This document shows, one piece after another, positions 15,420 through 23,954 of a DNA stretch of 64,000 nucleotides. Within the stretch, counting starts at the first letter, position 1. Every line of letters starts with the position of its first letter. The notes beneath the pieces are model-generated. The model saw only the letters and a program-made list of their open reading frames with translations. It was not told the DNA's origin and made no database searches. This DNA is from Prauserella_A oleivorans (GTDB lineage Bacteria > Actinomycetota > Actinomycetes > Mycobacteriales > Pseudonocardiaceae), in the NCBI RefSeq assembly GCF_042685745.1, contig NZ_JBHUNT010000001.1, forward strand, positions 5,580,001-5,644,000. Reading direction: 5' to 3'. The position numbers and the translations under genes were made by a program.

Positions 15420-16601
15420 TCAGCCCTCGTAGGTGAAGTTCGTGCCCGACTTCGGATCGAACAACTGGATCCGGTCGGGGTCGAACCACACTTCGAGCGG
15501 CTGACCTTCGCGCACCTCGGAGGCGGCGGACAGCCTGGTCACGATGGTCGAGCCGGTGCCGGGGACGTCGGTGGCACCCGCGTCGGCGGCGAGCTCCTCG
15601 AGTTCGGCCGTGGTCGCCAGCTGCTCCTCCACCGTGAAGTACGCGTACTTCTCGGCGCCCATTGACTCCAGCACGTCCACCGTCGCGATGAACGTCGAGC
15701 CGGACTCCTTGTGGTGCGCCTCGAGCAGCGCCGCGTCCTCGAAGTGCTCCGGCCGGATGCCCGCGACGACCTCTCGCGGCGCGTTCGCCGCCTCGGCCAG
15801 CCTGCGCACCCGGTCGGTGAGCGTGACCGAGCCGAGCGGGCTCTTCAGCATCCCGTCCTCGAGCGTCGCCGGCACGAAGTTCATCGACGGCGACCCGATG
15901 AACCCGGCGACGAACAGGTTCGCCGGATGCTCGTACAGGAACTGCGGCGAGCCGATCTGCTGGACCACCCCGGCACGCAGCACGACGACCCGGTCGCCGA
16001 GCGTCATGGCTTCCGTCTGGTCGTGCGTGACGTAGACGGTGGTGGTCCCGAGCTGGCGCTGCAGCTTCGACACCGACGTCCGCATCTGGCCGCGCAGCTT
16101 GGCGTCCAAGTTGGACAGAGGCTCGTCCATGAGGAACGCCTTGGGGTTGCGCACGATCGCGCGCCCCATGGCGACCCGCTGCCGCTGCCCGCCGGAGAGG
16201 TTCGACGGCTTGCGGTCCAGATGCTGGGTGAGGTCCAGGATTTCGGCGGCTTCCTCCACCTTGGACTTCACGGTGGCGTCGTCCACCTTGGCCAGCCGGA
16301 GCGGGAAGGCCATGTTCTCCCGTACGCTCATGTGCGGGTACAGCGCGTAGGACTGGAACACCATCGCGATGTCGCGGTCCTTCGGCGCCTTCTCGTTGGC
16401 GCGCTGACCGTCGATGCGCAGCTCCCCGGAGGTGATGTCCTCCAGGCCCGCGATCATGTTCAGCGCGGTGGACTTCCCGCAGCCGGACGGTCCGACCAGG
16501 ATGACGAACTCGCCGTCCGCGATCTCGATGTTCATCTCCGACACGGCCAGCGCACCGTCGGGGTAGCGCTTGGACACCTTGTCGAGCACGATCTCAGCCA
16601 T
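15420..16601 (-). CDS. sugC: Trehalose/sugar ABC importer ATPase SugC
   Basis: A 393-residue ATPase of the UgpC/MsmK group that powers a sugar importer. Walker A GPSGCGKST is at 37-45, followed by the Q-loop in VFQSYALYPHM, signature LSGGQRQRV, Walker B LMDEPLSNLD and the switch histidine in VTHDQTEA. The C-terminal third is the regulatory TOBE/MalK-like domain. It ends the operon lpqY-sugA-sugB-sugC, matching the order Rv1235-Rv1238. In mycobacteria this system recycles trehalose released from mycolate transfer; the same substrate is inferred here. Confidence 0.92.
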   Translation of the reverse strand: MAEIVLDKVSKRYPDGALAVSEMNIEIADGEFVILVGPSGCGKSTALNMIAGLEDITSGELRIDGQRANEKAPKDRDIAMVFQSYALYPHMSVRENMAFPLRLAKVDDATVKSKVEEAAEILDLTQHLDRKPSNLSGGQRQRVAMGRAIVRNPKAFLMDEPLSNLDAKLRGQMRTSVSKLQRQLGTTTVYVTHDQTEAMTLGDRVVVLRAGVVQQIGSPQFLYEHPANLFVAGFIGSPSMNFVPATLEDGMLKSPLGSVTLTDRVRRLAEAANAPREVVAGIRPEHFEDAALLEAHHKESGSTFIATVDVLESMGAEKYAYFTVEEQLATTAELEELAADAGATDVPGTGSTIVTRLSAASEVREGQPLEVWFDPDRIQLFDPKSGTNFTYEG

Positions 16602-16605
16602 TGCC

Positions 16606-17448
16606 TTACCCCTTCACCGCACCGGACGTCAGCCCCGCGACGATGCGGCGCTGGAAGAACAACACGAACAGAATGATCGGAATGGTGATGACCACGGCAG
16701 CCGCGGAGATCGTCCCGGTCGGGTCCTCGAACTGCGAGGTCCCGGTGAAGAACGACAACGCCGCGGGCACCGTGCGGGACGCCTCGGTGGACGTCAGCGA
16801 GATGGCGAACAGGAAGTCGTTCCAGCAGAAGATGAACACCAGGATCGCCGTGGTGAACACACCCGGCGCGGCCAGCGGCGCGATCACCCGCCAGAACGCC
16901 TGCCCCGGCGTCGCCCCGTCCATCTTCGCCGCCTTCTCCAGTTCCCACGGGATCTCACGGAAGAACGCCGAGAGCGTGTAGATCGCCAGCGGCAGCGCGA
17001 ACGTGATGTAGGGCAGGATCAGCCCCGGCCACGTGTCGAACAGGCCCAGCTCACGCTCGATGTTGAACAGCGGTGTCACGAGCGAGATCTGCGGGAACAT
17101 CGCGATCAGCAGCGACACCCCGACGAGGAGCTTCTTGCCGGGGAAGTCCAGCCGGGCGATGGCGTAGGCCGCCATCATCCCGAGCACCACCGCGATGAGC
17201 GTGGCGATGATGGATATCCCGATCGAGTTGATGAGCGGACGGATGAACTCGTTGGTGGCGAAGATGTCCCGGTAGTTCTGGAACGTCCACTCACGAGGGA
17301 TGAAGTTGCCGTCGGCCAGCGTGTCCTTGGACTTGAACGACAGCGACACGATCCACAGCACGGGAACGAGCGCGTACACCACGACGACGATGTCGATCAG
17401 CGCCCACCTGGCTTTGCGGCCGGTCGTGACCGCACCTCCGACAGCCAT
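16606..17448 (-). CDS. sugB: Sugar ABC importer permease SugB
   Basis: A 280-residue inner-membrane permease with six transmembrane helices. The EAA loop that docks the ATPase is visible as EKAAKMDGATPGQAFWRVIAPL. It pairs with SugA to form the channel. The start overlaps the sugA stop in TGATG, and sugC begins 4 nt after its end, so the operon is translationally coupled. Confidence 0.91.
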   Translation of the reverse strand: MAVGGAVTTGRKARWALIDIVVVVYALVPVLWIVSLSFKSKDTLADGNFIPREWTFQNYRDIFATNEFIRPLINSIGISIIATLIAVVLGMMAAYAIARLDFPGKKLLVGVSLLIAMFPQISLVTPLFNIERELGLFDTWPGLILPYITFALPLAIYTLSAFFREIPWELEKAAKMDGATPGQAFWRVIAPLAAPGVFTTAILVFIFCWNDFLFAISLTSTEASRTVPAALSFFTGTSQFEDPTGTISAAAVVITIPIILFVLFFQRRIVAGLTSGAVKG

Positions 17449-18392
17449 CAGCGGTTACCTCCCTGGTCACTGCCCGGCGCCGCGGTACCGAACACCTTGA
17501 CGAAGATCACCGCGATGATCGCCACAGTGATGAAGATCAGCACGGCCATCGTCGAGCCGATGCCCAGGTTCAACCCCTTGATCAGGTTGTTGTAGGTCTG
17601 CATCGACACCGACGAGGTGTCGTTCGCACCGCTGGTGAGCACGAAGATGTTGTCGAAGATGCGGAACGCGTCGAGCGTGCGGAACAACAGCGCCACGAGG
17701 ATCGCCGGCTTCATCACCGGGATCATCACCTTCGTGAACCGCTGCCACGCGTTGGCGCCGTCCATCGACGCCGCCTTCAGCAGGTCGTCCGGCACGAGCG
17801 CGAGCCCGGCCATGAGCAGCAGCGCCATGAACGGCGTCGTCTTCCACACCTCGGCCAGGATGATGATCCACAGCGACGGCCATTGCTCGGTCAGCGGCGC
17901 ACCGTCCCCGGCCAGCGCGTTGGCGAGGTAGCCGGTCTCGGGCGTCCACGCGTAGAACCACGAGAACGCGGCCACGACCGTCACGATGCCGTACGGCACC
18001 AGCGTGACCGTGCGGACGAGGCCTCGGCCGACGAGCGTCCGGTGCATGATGAGCGCCAGCGCCATGCCGAGCACCAGTTCGATCGCCACCGACACGACGG
18101 TGAGGAACATCGTCGTGCCGAACGCGGTCCGCCAGTAGGAGTTGGTGAGCACGGCGACGTAGTTGTCGAAGCCGACGAACTCCCGGTCGCCGGGGAAGCG
18201 CAGATCGTAGCGCTGCAGCGACAACCAGATCGAGTAGGCGATCGGATAGCCGGTGACGGCGATCATCACGATCGCGGCCGGCGCGCACAGCAGCAGACCG
18301 AGCCGCCGCTCCGCCTTCTTGCCCTCGCTCAGGGCCGGCTTGCCCTTGGGAGGCGCCGTGGTCTTGGGCGCCTCGGTGACCGCCTGGCTCAT
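17448..18392 (-). CDS. sugA: Sugar ABC importer permease SugA
   Basis: A 314-residue permease with a Pro/Lys-rich cytoplasmic N-terminus (residues 1-30), then six transmembrane helices. The EAA loop is LKAASMDGANAWQRFTKVMIPV. It is the MalF-like partner of SugB. Its ATG overlaps the lpqY stop in ATGA. Confidence 0.91.
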   Translation of the reverse strand: MSQAVTEAPKTTAPPKGKPALSEGKKAERRLGLLLCAPAAIVMIAVTGYPIAYSIWLSLQRYDLRFPGDREFVGFDNYVAVLTNSYWRTAFGTTMFLTVVSVAIELVLGMALALIMHRTLVGRGLVRTVTLVPYGIVTVVAAFSWFYAWTPETGYLANALAGDGAPLTEQWPSLWIIILAEVWKTTPFMALLLMAGLALVPDDLLKAASMDGANAWQRFTKVMIPVMKPAILVALLFRTLDAFRIFDNIFVLTSGANDTSSVSMQTYNNLIKGLNLGIGSTMAVLIFITVAIIAVIFVKVFGTAAPGSDQGGNR

Positions 18393-19714
18393 GGGATCAC
18401 GCCCTTCGAGTCGAGCGCGTCGGTCAACTGCTCACGCAGCTGCTCCGCCGTGCCTTGCGGGTCGATGTCGGATGGTGGCGAGAGCACCTTCGACATCACC
18501 GTGGACAGGTTCTGGTACGCCGGCGTCAACGGGCGCACAGCGGCGTTCTTCAACGCGTCCTGGATCGCCATCCGCATCGGGTACTCGGTCGCCATGCTCG
18601 GGTTGTTCTCCGGGTCGGCGGGTTTCGAGGGGTCGAGCGGGGTGGTGTCGTTGTAGACCGACTCGATGCTGGGCGGCACGCCGTCCTTCAGTGCCGAGAA
18701 CTTCTGGCTCTCCTTGCTGCGCAGGCACAGGGCCGCCTCGAACGCCTCGGGCTTGTGTTGCGAGGAGGCGCTCACGGCGAGGTCGTAGCCACCGATGGTG
18801 GTGCGGCCCTCCTGATTGGACCCGACACCCGGGTACGGCGCCCACTTGAAGTGCCGGACGTCCTCGGGCTTCTCCTCGGCGTAGGAGGCGTACACGAACG
18901 GCCAGTTGAGCTGGAACGCGCCGCGGCCCTGCTGCATGGCGAGCCGGACCTCGTCCTCCTGCTGGTTGGTCAGGGACGGGTCGGTGAGCCCGGACGAGCT
19001 GACCTCCTTGAGGATCTCCAGCGCGCGCACCGCGCCGTCATTGATGACGACGCGCTGGCCGTCCTCGGACAGGATGCGCCCGCCCGCGGACTCGACGATC
19101 GAGTTGTAGACGACCACGAGGCCCTCGTACTGAGCACCCGTGAAGAGGATCTGGTACGGCTTGCCCTGCGCCTTGAGCTGCCGGGACATCTGCATCATCT
19201 CGTCCCAGGTGCGCGGGGGATTCGGCGTGATGCGGTCGTCGTACCAGAGGAGCTGGACGTTGGTGTTCTTCGGCGCCGCCCACAGCTTGCCCTGCCACCG
19301 GGCGGTCTCCAGCGGCCCCGGCAGAACGTCGCGCTCGGCCTCGGCCTTGTTGGCGCCGGTCCACTCCTCGACCCAGCCCGCCTCGGCGAACTCCGGCACC
19401 CACGTCACGTCGAGACCGAGGACGTCCATCGACTCGTCACCCGCGGCGAGCCTGCGCACCATCTGCTCGCGCTGCCCGTCGGCGTCCCGCGGCAGCTTGT
19501 GGTAGACGATCTCGTAGCGGCCGCCCGCCTGCCGGTTGCAGTTGTCGACGACCGTCTGGAAGTTGTCCTCGGGGGCGTAATAGACGTTGATCTGTCTGCC
19601 GCCCTCGGAACCACACGCCGTGAGCAGTCCGGCTCCGATGATGAACGCGCCGGCCAGCGCCGTCGCCCTGGCGGGCGAGCGGCCTCGCCTCGGCCGCGTT
19701 CGGGATGTCGCCAT
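18389..19714 (-). CDS. lpqY: Sugar-binding lipoprotein LpqY
   Basis: A 441-residue extracellular solute-binding lipoprotein that delivers sugar to the SugABC importer. It has a Tat/Sec-like basic start (RTRPRRGRS), a hydrophobic segment and the lipobox LLTAC, so Cys34 would be lipidated. The mature part has the family 1 binding-protein layout (INVYYAPEDNF, GLDVTWVPEFAEAGWVEEWT). The ATG at 19714 has a strong GGAGGGAG upstream; a longer frame to 19852 has none. Position at the head of the operon matches Rv1235. Confidence 0.91.
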   Translation of the reverse strand: MATSRTRPRRGRSPARATALAGAFIIGAGLLTACGSEGGRQINVYYAPEDNFQTVVDNCNRQAGGRYEIVYHKLPRDADGQREQMVRRLAAGDESMDVLGLDVTWVPEFAEAGWVEEWTGANKAEAERDVLPGPLETARWQGKLWAAPKNTNVQLLWYDDRITPNPPRTWDEMMQMSRQLKAQGKPYQILFTGAQYEGLVVVYNSIVESAGGRILSEDGQRVVINDGAVRALEILKEVSSSGLTDPSLTNQQEDEVRLAMQQGRGAFQLNWPFVYASYAEEKPEDVRHFKWAPYPGVGSNQEGRTTIGGYDLAVSASSQHKPEAFEAALCLRSKESQKFSALKDGVPPSIESVYNDTTPLDPSKPADPENNPSMATEYPMRMAIQDALKNAAVRPLTPAYQNLSTVMSKVLSPPSDIDPQGTAEQLREQLTDALDSKGVIP

Positions 19715-19918
19715 CACGTCTCCCTCCACATCACACACGCGAGGAGGGATCGTGTCGCACACCTCGTCGTGCGTGAACATCCAAACCACGGATCTTGCGC
19801 CGCGCGGTGACCGATGAGGAGGAACGTAGGCCCCGCCGATCACCGTCGGCACGCACTCACAGTAACGATCCGGTAGTCAGCCCGCTGGGCAACCTCAACA
19901 AAGTGAGTGAAAAAGAGA

Positions 19919-20443
19919 TCAGCCTTGCGTACCCATCGCGAGCTTCGCGAGGAGGTCGCGCCCCTGCTCGGCGTTGCGCGGCTGGCAGAGCACGTCGTAC
20001 CGGCCCGCGACGAGCTGGCTCGCCGACGAGAAGTCCCGGCGGCCACGCGTGGACGCATAGCTCAGCGCCGCGAACACCACACCGAAGAGCACACCGGCGA
20101 GCAGCCCGACGAGGATCGGGGCGAAGGTCATGCCCTGCGCGCTGTTGAACATGCCCAGCAGCAGGCCCACGAACAGACCGAACCACGCGCCGGACAGCGC
20201 TCCGGTTCCGAGCACCCGGCCCCAGGACAGCCTGCCGATGACCCGCTCGACGAGCATCAGATCCACGCCGACGATCGTCACGTCCTGCACGCTGAAGTCG
20301 TTGTCGGCGAGGTAGTCGACGGCGCGCTGCGCCTCCTCGTAGGTGCCGTACGACCCGATCGGCCAGCCGGTCGGCGGCGTCGGCAGACGGGGAAGCCCCG
20401 GCGCCTGCCGTCCAGACGAAAGTGGACCGCTCACGATCATCAC
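19919..20443 (-). CDS. YflT/GSP17M-type stress membrane protein (Rv1234-like)
   Basis: A 174-residue protein. After a Pro-rich start comes a YflT-like domain (GSYGTYEEAQRAVDYLADNDF, VQDVTIVGVDLMLVERV), then two transmembrane helices with Gly-rich faces, and a Ser/Arg-rich cytoplasmic tail ending in a ferredoxin-like strand (YDVLCQP). The relation to general stress protein 17M is by pattern. It sits 204 bp upstream of lpqY in the same direction, as Rv1234 precedes Rv1235. The function is unknown; an envelope stress role is inferred. Confidence 0.82.
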   Translation of the reverse strand: MMIVSGPLSSGRQAPGLPRLPTPPTGWPIGSYGTYEEAQRAVDYLADNDFSVQDVTIVGVDLMLVERVIGRLSWGRVLGTGALSGAWFGLFVGLLLGMFNSAQGMTFAPILVGLLAGVLFGVVFAALSYASTRGRRDFSSASQLVAGRYDVLCQPRNAEQGRDLLAKLAMGTQG

Positions 20444-20555
20444 CTGTGCCCTGCGTTGTCTGCGCTGTAGGCCTCACCAGCGCGGGTACCCATCATCTCA
20501 TCCTGCCAATACGGACGTAACCATACGAACACGACGCGCGGGACGATCACCTGCC

Positions 20556-21037
20556 GTGATCCGGTTGCCGCCCGAGGTGATGCGCTACCTCGGCAACGGC
20601 AGGCCGGTGCCGAGGCCGGGGGTGCTCGCCCACGACCTCCCTCGGCTGCTGCGCCGGCACCCCGGAACCGGCGCGGTCTGCTTCCGCTTCCGGGCGGCCG
20701 AGGACCGCGGGAGCGGGCGGTTGCCGGGCTGGTTCGGGCTGCGCCCGCTCGACCACGACGGCGCCGCGGTCGAGCCCGGCTACCGGCTGTGCCGCGGGGC
20801 GTGGGGCCACGGCTACGCCACCGAGGGCGGCCGCGCCCTGGTGCTGGAGGCGTTCACCGAGCTCGGGGCCGAGCGCGTGGTGGCGACCGCGATGGCCGTG
20901 AAGACACGGTCCCGCCGGGGGCTGGAGAAGTGCGGGCTGCGCCTGGTCGGCACGGCCACCGCCGAGTGGCCGGAGCCCATCGAGGGCGCCGAGCACGGCG
21001 ACGTCGATACGCGCTGGAACGCCATGCGTGGGCAGAC
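20556..21037 (+). pseudogene. GNAT acetyltransferase remnant (5' truncated, frameshifted)
   Basis: The translation from 20556 fits the middle of a RimJ/RimL-type acetyltransferase: PPEVMRYLGNGRPVPR, GWFGLRPLDHDG, GYRLCRGAWGHGYATEGGRALV and AVKTRSRRGLEKCGLRLVG. The usual first 25-30 residues before PEVMRYL are absent. At 21006-21008 one base is missing: after GDVD the conserved end (YALERHAWAD) continues in the next frame. No stop follows in that frame before the oppositely oriented SPFH gene. Three separate defects make this a decaying gene. It lies between two minus-strand genes. Confidence 0.7.
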
Positions 21038-21125
21038 CACGACGCGGACCGACCCGGGCCGGTTGTCGGTGCCGCATCCGTCCGCCGCCGTGGTCGATGC
21101 CGCATCCGGCCGGCAGGCACCGCGG

Positions 21126-21998
21126 TCAGCGCTGGGCGTGCCCGGCCGTGGTCTCGTCCCCCGCGGCCAGGGGAACGCCGCGCCGGCTGCCGTCCGCCTC
21201 GCCCCGGGTCTGCTCCGGCACGGCCTTGGCGGTCGATTCTTCGCCTGCCTGCGTCACCGTGTCGACGAACCGCAACAGCTCCACCGGGAACGGCAGCACG
21301 AGCGTCGAGTTCTTCTCCGCCGCGACCTCCACGACGGTCTCCAGCAGCCGCAGCTGCAACGCCGCAGGGGTGTGCGCCATCTTCTCGGCCGCCGCGGCCA
21401 GCTTCTCCGACGCCTGCAGTTCGCCGTCGGCGGCGATCACGCGGCCACGCCGCTCGCGTTCGGCCTCGGCCTGCCGCGACATCGCGCGCTTCATCGCCTC
21501 CGGCAACGCGACGTCCTTGATCTCCACGCGATCGATGTGGATGCCCCAGCCCAGCGCCGGGCTGTCGATCATCAGCTCGAGTCCCTCGTTGAGCCGCTGG
21601 CGGTTGGAGAGCAGGTCGTCGAGGTTGCTCTCGCCGATGATCCGCCGCAGGCTGGCCTGCGCCACCTGCAACATCGCGAACCGGTAGTTCTCGACGCCGA
21701 CGATCGCCTGCACCGGATCGATCACCTTGAAGTACACGACCGCGTCCACGCGGACGGTGACGTTGTCCCGCGTGATGCCGTCCTGTGCGGGGACGGGCAG
21801 CGTGACGATCTGCATGTTGACCTTGGTCATCCGGTCGACGCCGGGCACGATCACCGTCAGGCCGGGTTCCTTGGGTGCCCGGCTCACCCGGCCGAAGCGG
21901 AACACCAGGCCCCGCTCGTACTGCTTCACCACACGCACGCTCGACGCCAGGCCGATGACGCCCAGGGCGGCCACGGAGCTCAGGATCTCGACCAACAT
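21126..21998 (-). CDS. Slipin-type SPFH/band 7 membrane protein
   Basis: A 290-residue slipin of the SPFH superfamily, a membrane scaffold protein. One N-terminal hydrophobic helix (about 3-20) is followed by VVKQYERGLVFRFGR, DGITRDNVTVRVDAVVYFKV and the helix-rich EMKRAMSRQAEAERERRGRV region typical of slipins. No NfeD partner is adjacent. The inner ATG at 21998 was chosen because GGGAG lies five bases before it; the first in-frame start is at 22010. Role in membrane organisation is inferred from the family. Confidence 0.88.
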   Translation of the reverse strand: MLVEILSSVAALGVIGLASSVRVVKQYERGLVFRFGRVSRAPKEPGLTVIVPGVDRMTKVNMQIVTLPVPAQDGITRDNVTVRVDAVVYFKVIDPVQAIVGVENYRFAMLQVAQASLRRIIGESNLDDLLSNRQRLNEGLELMIDSPALGWGIHIDRVEIKDVALPEAMKRAMSRQAEAERERRGRVIAADGELQASEKLAAAAEKMAHTPAALQLRLLETVVEVAAEKNSTLVLPFPVELLRFVDTVTQAGEESTAKAVPEQTRGEADGSRRGVPLAAGDETTAGHAQR

Positions 21999-22126
21999 GG
22001 CGGCTCCCATCGGTGAACCCCTGTGCCGCCGATCGTACGCCCGCCTGCCGCGATCGGGGGCCTCGAGAAAGCCGCGGAGCGGGGGGCCTGGCGGCGCGCG
22101 CTGTCGCGGAGGCGCCGGAGGTTGCC

Positions 22127-22132
22127 TAGGCT
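22127..22132 (+). promoter_or_regulatory. -10 element (TAGGCT) for a leaderless MgtE-N/CBS mRNA
   Basis: TAGGCT is followed by six bases and the ATG at 22139. No ribosome site lies in between, supporting a leaderless transcript. Confidence 0.5.
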
Positions 22133-22138
22133 GATCTC

Positions 22139-23431
22139 ATGGCAGCCGTGAACCGGGTTTTCGCAGCTCAGCTGGCAGGACTACCGGTATTCGGCCCCGA
22201 CGGCGAATCGATCGGCAAGGTGCGTGATCTCGTCGCCGGGCTGCGGCTCGACCAACTCCCGCCGCGGGTGCTGGGGCTCGTCGTGGAGCTCTCGACGCGT
22301 CGCCGGGTGTTCGTCCCCATGTTGCGGGTGACGTCGATCGAGTCCAACGCCGTCACCCTGGCCACCGGGTCGGTCAACATGCGCCGGTTCCACCAGCGGC
22401 CCAACGAGGTCCTGGTGCTGGGACAGCTCCTGGACGCCCACGCCCGGCTGGCGAGCACGGGGGCGAGGGTCGCCGTGGTCGACGCCGCGATGGAACAGAC
22501 CCGCACCCGCGATTGGGTCCTGGCCAGGCTGGCCGTCCGGGAACGCACGGGACCGCTCGGGCTCGGCAGGCGCCGCGCGAACCTGCAGGTGCTGGCCTGG
22601 GGTGAGGTGGCCGGTCTGGGCCTCACCGACCTCAGCGGCCAGCCGCAGGGCGCGGGCGAGCTGCTGATGCTGTTCGACAGCATGCGTGCCGTCGACATCG
22701 CCGCCACCCTGCGCGACCTGCCGCTGAAGCGCAGGCACGAGGTCGCCGACGCGATGGACGACGAACGGCTGGCCGACGTCCTGGAGGAGCTGCCCGAGGA
22801 CGACCAGAAGGAGCTCGTCGCCTACCTCGCCGAGGAACGCGCCGCCGACGTGCTCGAGGCCATGAGCCCGGACGACGCCGCCGACCTGCTGGCCGAGCTC
22901 AACCCCGTCGAGCAGAACCGGCTGCTGGAGCTCATGCACCCCGACGAGTCGGGACCGGTGAAACGGCTGCTCAAGTACTCCTCGGACACCGCTGGCGGGC
23001 TGATGACGCCCGAGCCGGTGGTGCTCGCGCCCGACGCGACCGTGGCGGAGGCGCTCGCCCACATCCGCAACCCGGACCTGACCGCGGCACTGGCGAGCAT
23101 GGTGTTCGTGTGCCGCCCGCCGAGCGCGACACCGACCGGCCGCTACATCGGCTGCGTGCACTTCCAGCGGCTGCTCCGGGAGCCGCCGGCCGAGCTGGTC
23201 GCCGCGGCCGCGGACACCGACCTGCCCCCGCTCCCGCCGACGGCGTCGCTTACCGAGCTCACCCGCTACTTCGCCGCCTACAACCTCACCTGCGCACCCG
23301 TCGTCGACTCCGAGGACCACCTGCTGGGCGCCGTGGCCGTGGACGACGTGCTCGACCACCTGCTCCCCGAGGGCTGGCGCGAAACCGGTCTGCGCGACCT
23401 CGATCCCGAGACGGAGCCCGAACATGCCTGA
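22139..23431 (+). CDS. PRC-like / MgtE-N / CBS domain protein (Rv1232c-like)
   Basis: A 430-residue soluble protein. It begins with a PRC-barrel-like segment (LAGLPVFGPDGESIGKVRDLV). An MgtE N-terminal superhelix follows, with repeated helices (DALERLADVLEELP-type, ADVLEAMSPDDAADLLAEL) and GGLMTPEPVVLAPDATVAEAL, the start of a CBS pair. The MgtE transmembrane channel is missing, so it cannot itself transport magnesium. A sensor or scaffold role is possible, especially as the next gene encodes a DUF1003 membrane protein overlapping its end by 8 nt. Same pair and order as Rv1232c-Rv1231c. Confidence 0.85.
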   Translation: MAAVNRVFAAQLAGLPVFGPDGESIGKVRDLVAGLRLDQLPPRVLGLVVELSTRRRVFVPMLRVTSIESNAVTLATGSVNMRRFHQRPNEVLVLGQLLDAHARLASTGARVAVVDAAMEQTRTRDWVLARLAVRERTGPLGLGRRRANLQVLAWGEVAGLGLTDLSGQPQGAGELLMLFDSMRAVDIAATLRDLPLKRRHEVADAMDDERLADVLEELPEDDQKELVAYLAEERAADVLEAMSPDDAADLLAELNPVEQNRLLELMHPDESGPVKRLLKYSSDTAGGLMTPEPVVLAPDATVAEALAHIRNPDLTAALASMVFVCRPPSATPTGRYIGCVHFQRLLREPPAELVAAAADTDLPPLPPTASLTELTRYFAAYNLTCAPVVDSEDHLLGAVAVDDVLDHLLPEGWRETGLRDLDPETEPEHA

Positions 23432-23954
23432 GCTGCAAAGCCGGCGCCGCCTCGACCAGCCCCGCCAGGCGCGGCGGTTCGCGCTCCACGTCGACCCGGA
23501 GGCGTTCGGCCGCATGTCCGAACGCCTCGCCCGGTTCCTCGGCACCGGCAAGTACCTGTTCTGGCAGACGCTCATCGTGATCGTCTGGATCATCCTGAAC
23601 CTGACGGCCGTCTCGCTGCGCTGGGATCCGTACCCCTTCATCCTGCTGAACCTCGCGTTCTCCACGCAGGCCGCCTACGCCGCGCCGCTGATCCTGCTCG
23701 CGCAGAACCGGCAGGATGACCGCGACCGCGTCTCGCTCGAGGAGGACCGGATGCGGGCGGCCCAGACCAAGGCCGACACCGAGTTCCTCGCGCGCGAGCT
23801 CGCGGCGCTGCGGCTGGCGATCGGCGAGGTCGCCACGCGCGACTACCTGCGCAGCGAGCTGGAGAAGTTACGCGAAGACCTCGACGGGCAGCCACGTAGC
23901 ATGAGGAGAGCAAACGCAACCGCCAGCGACAGAAGGTCGGTGCCCGAGCAGTGA
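23424..23954 (+). CDS. DUF1003 membrane protein (Rv1231c-like)
   Basis: A 176-residue protein with two adjacent transmembrane helices (GKYLFWQTLIVIVWIILNL and FILLNLAFSTQAAYAAPLILL) bearing the DUF1003 pattern. A charged C-terminal helix (QNRQDDRDRVSLEEDRMRA) probably forms a coiled coil. The last 25 residues are Arg/Ser rich. Its ATG overlaps the CBS protein gene by 8 nt and its stop overlaps the mrp GTG by 4 nt, giving three coupled genes. Confidence 0.86.
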   Translation: MPELQSRRRLDQPRQARRFALHVDPEAFGRMSERLARFLGTGKYLFWQTLIVIVWIILNLTAVSLRWDPYPFILLNLAFSTQAAYAAPLILLAQNRQDDRDRVSLEEDRMRAAQTKADTEFLARELAALRLAIGEVATRDYLRSELEKLREDLDGQPRSMRRANATASDRRSVPEQ

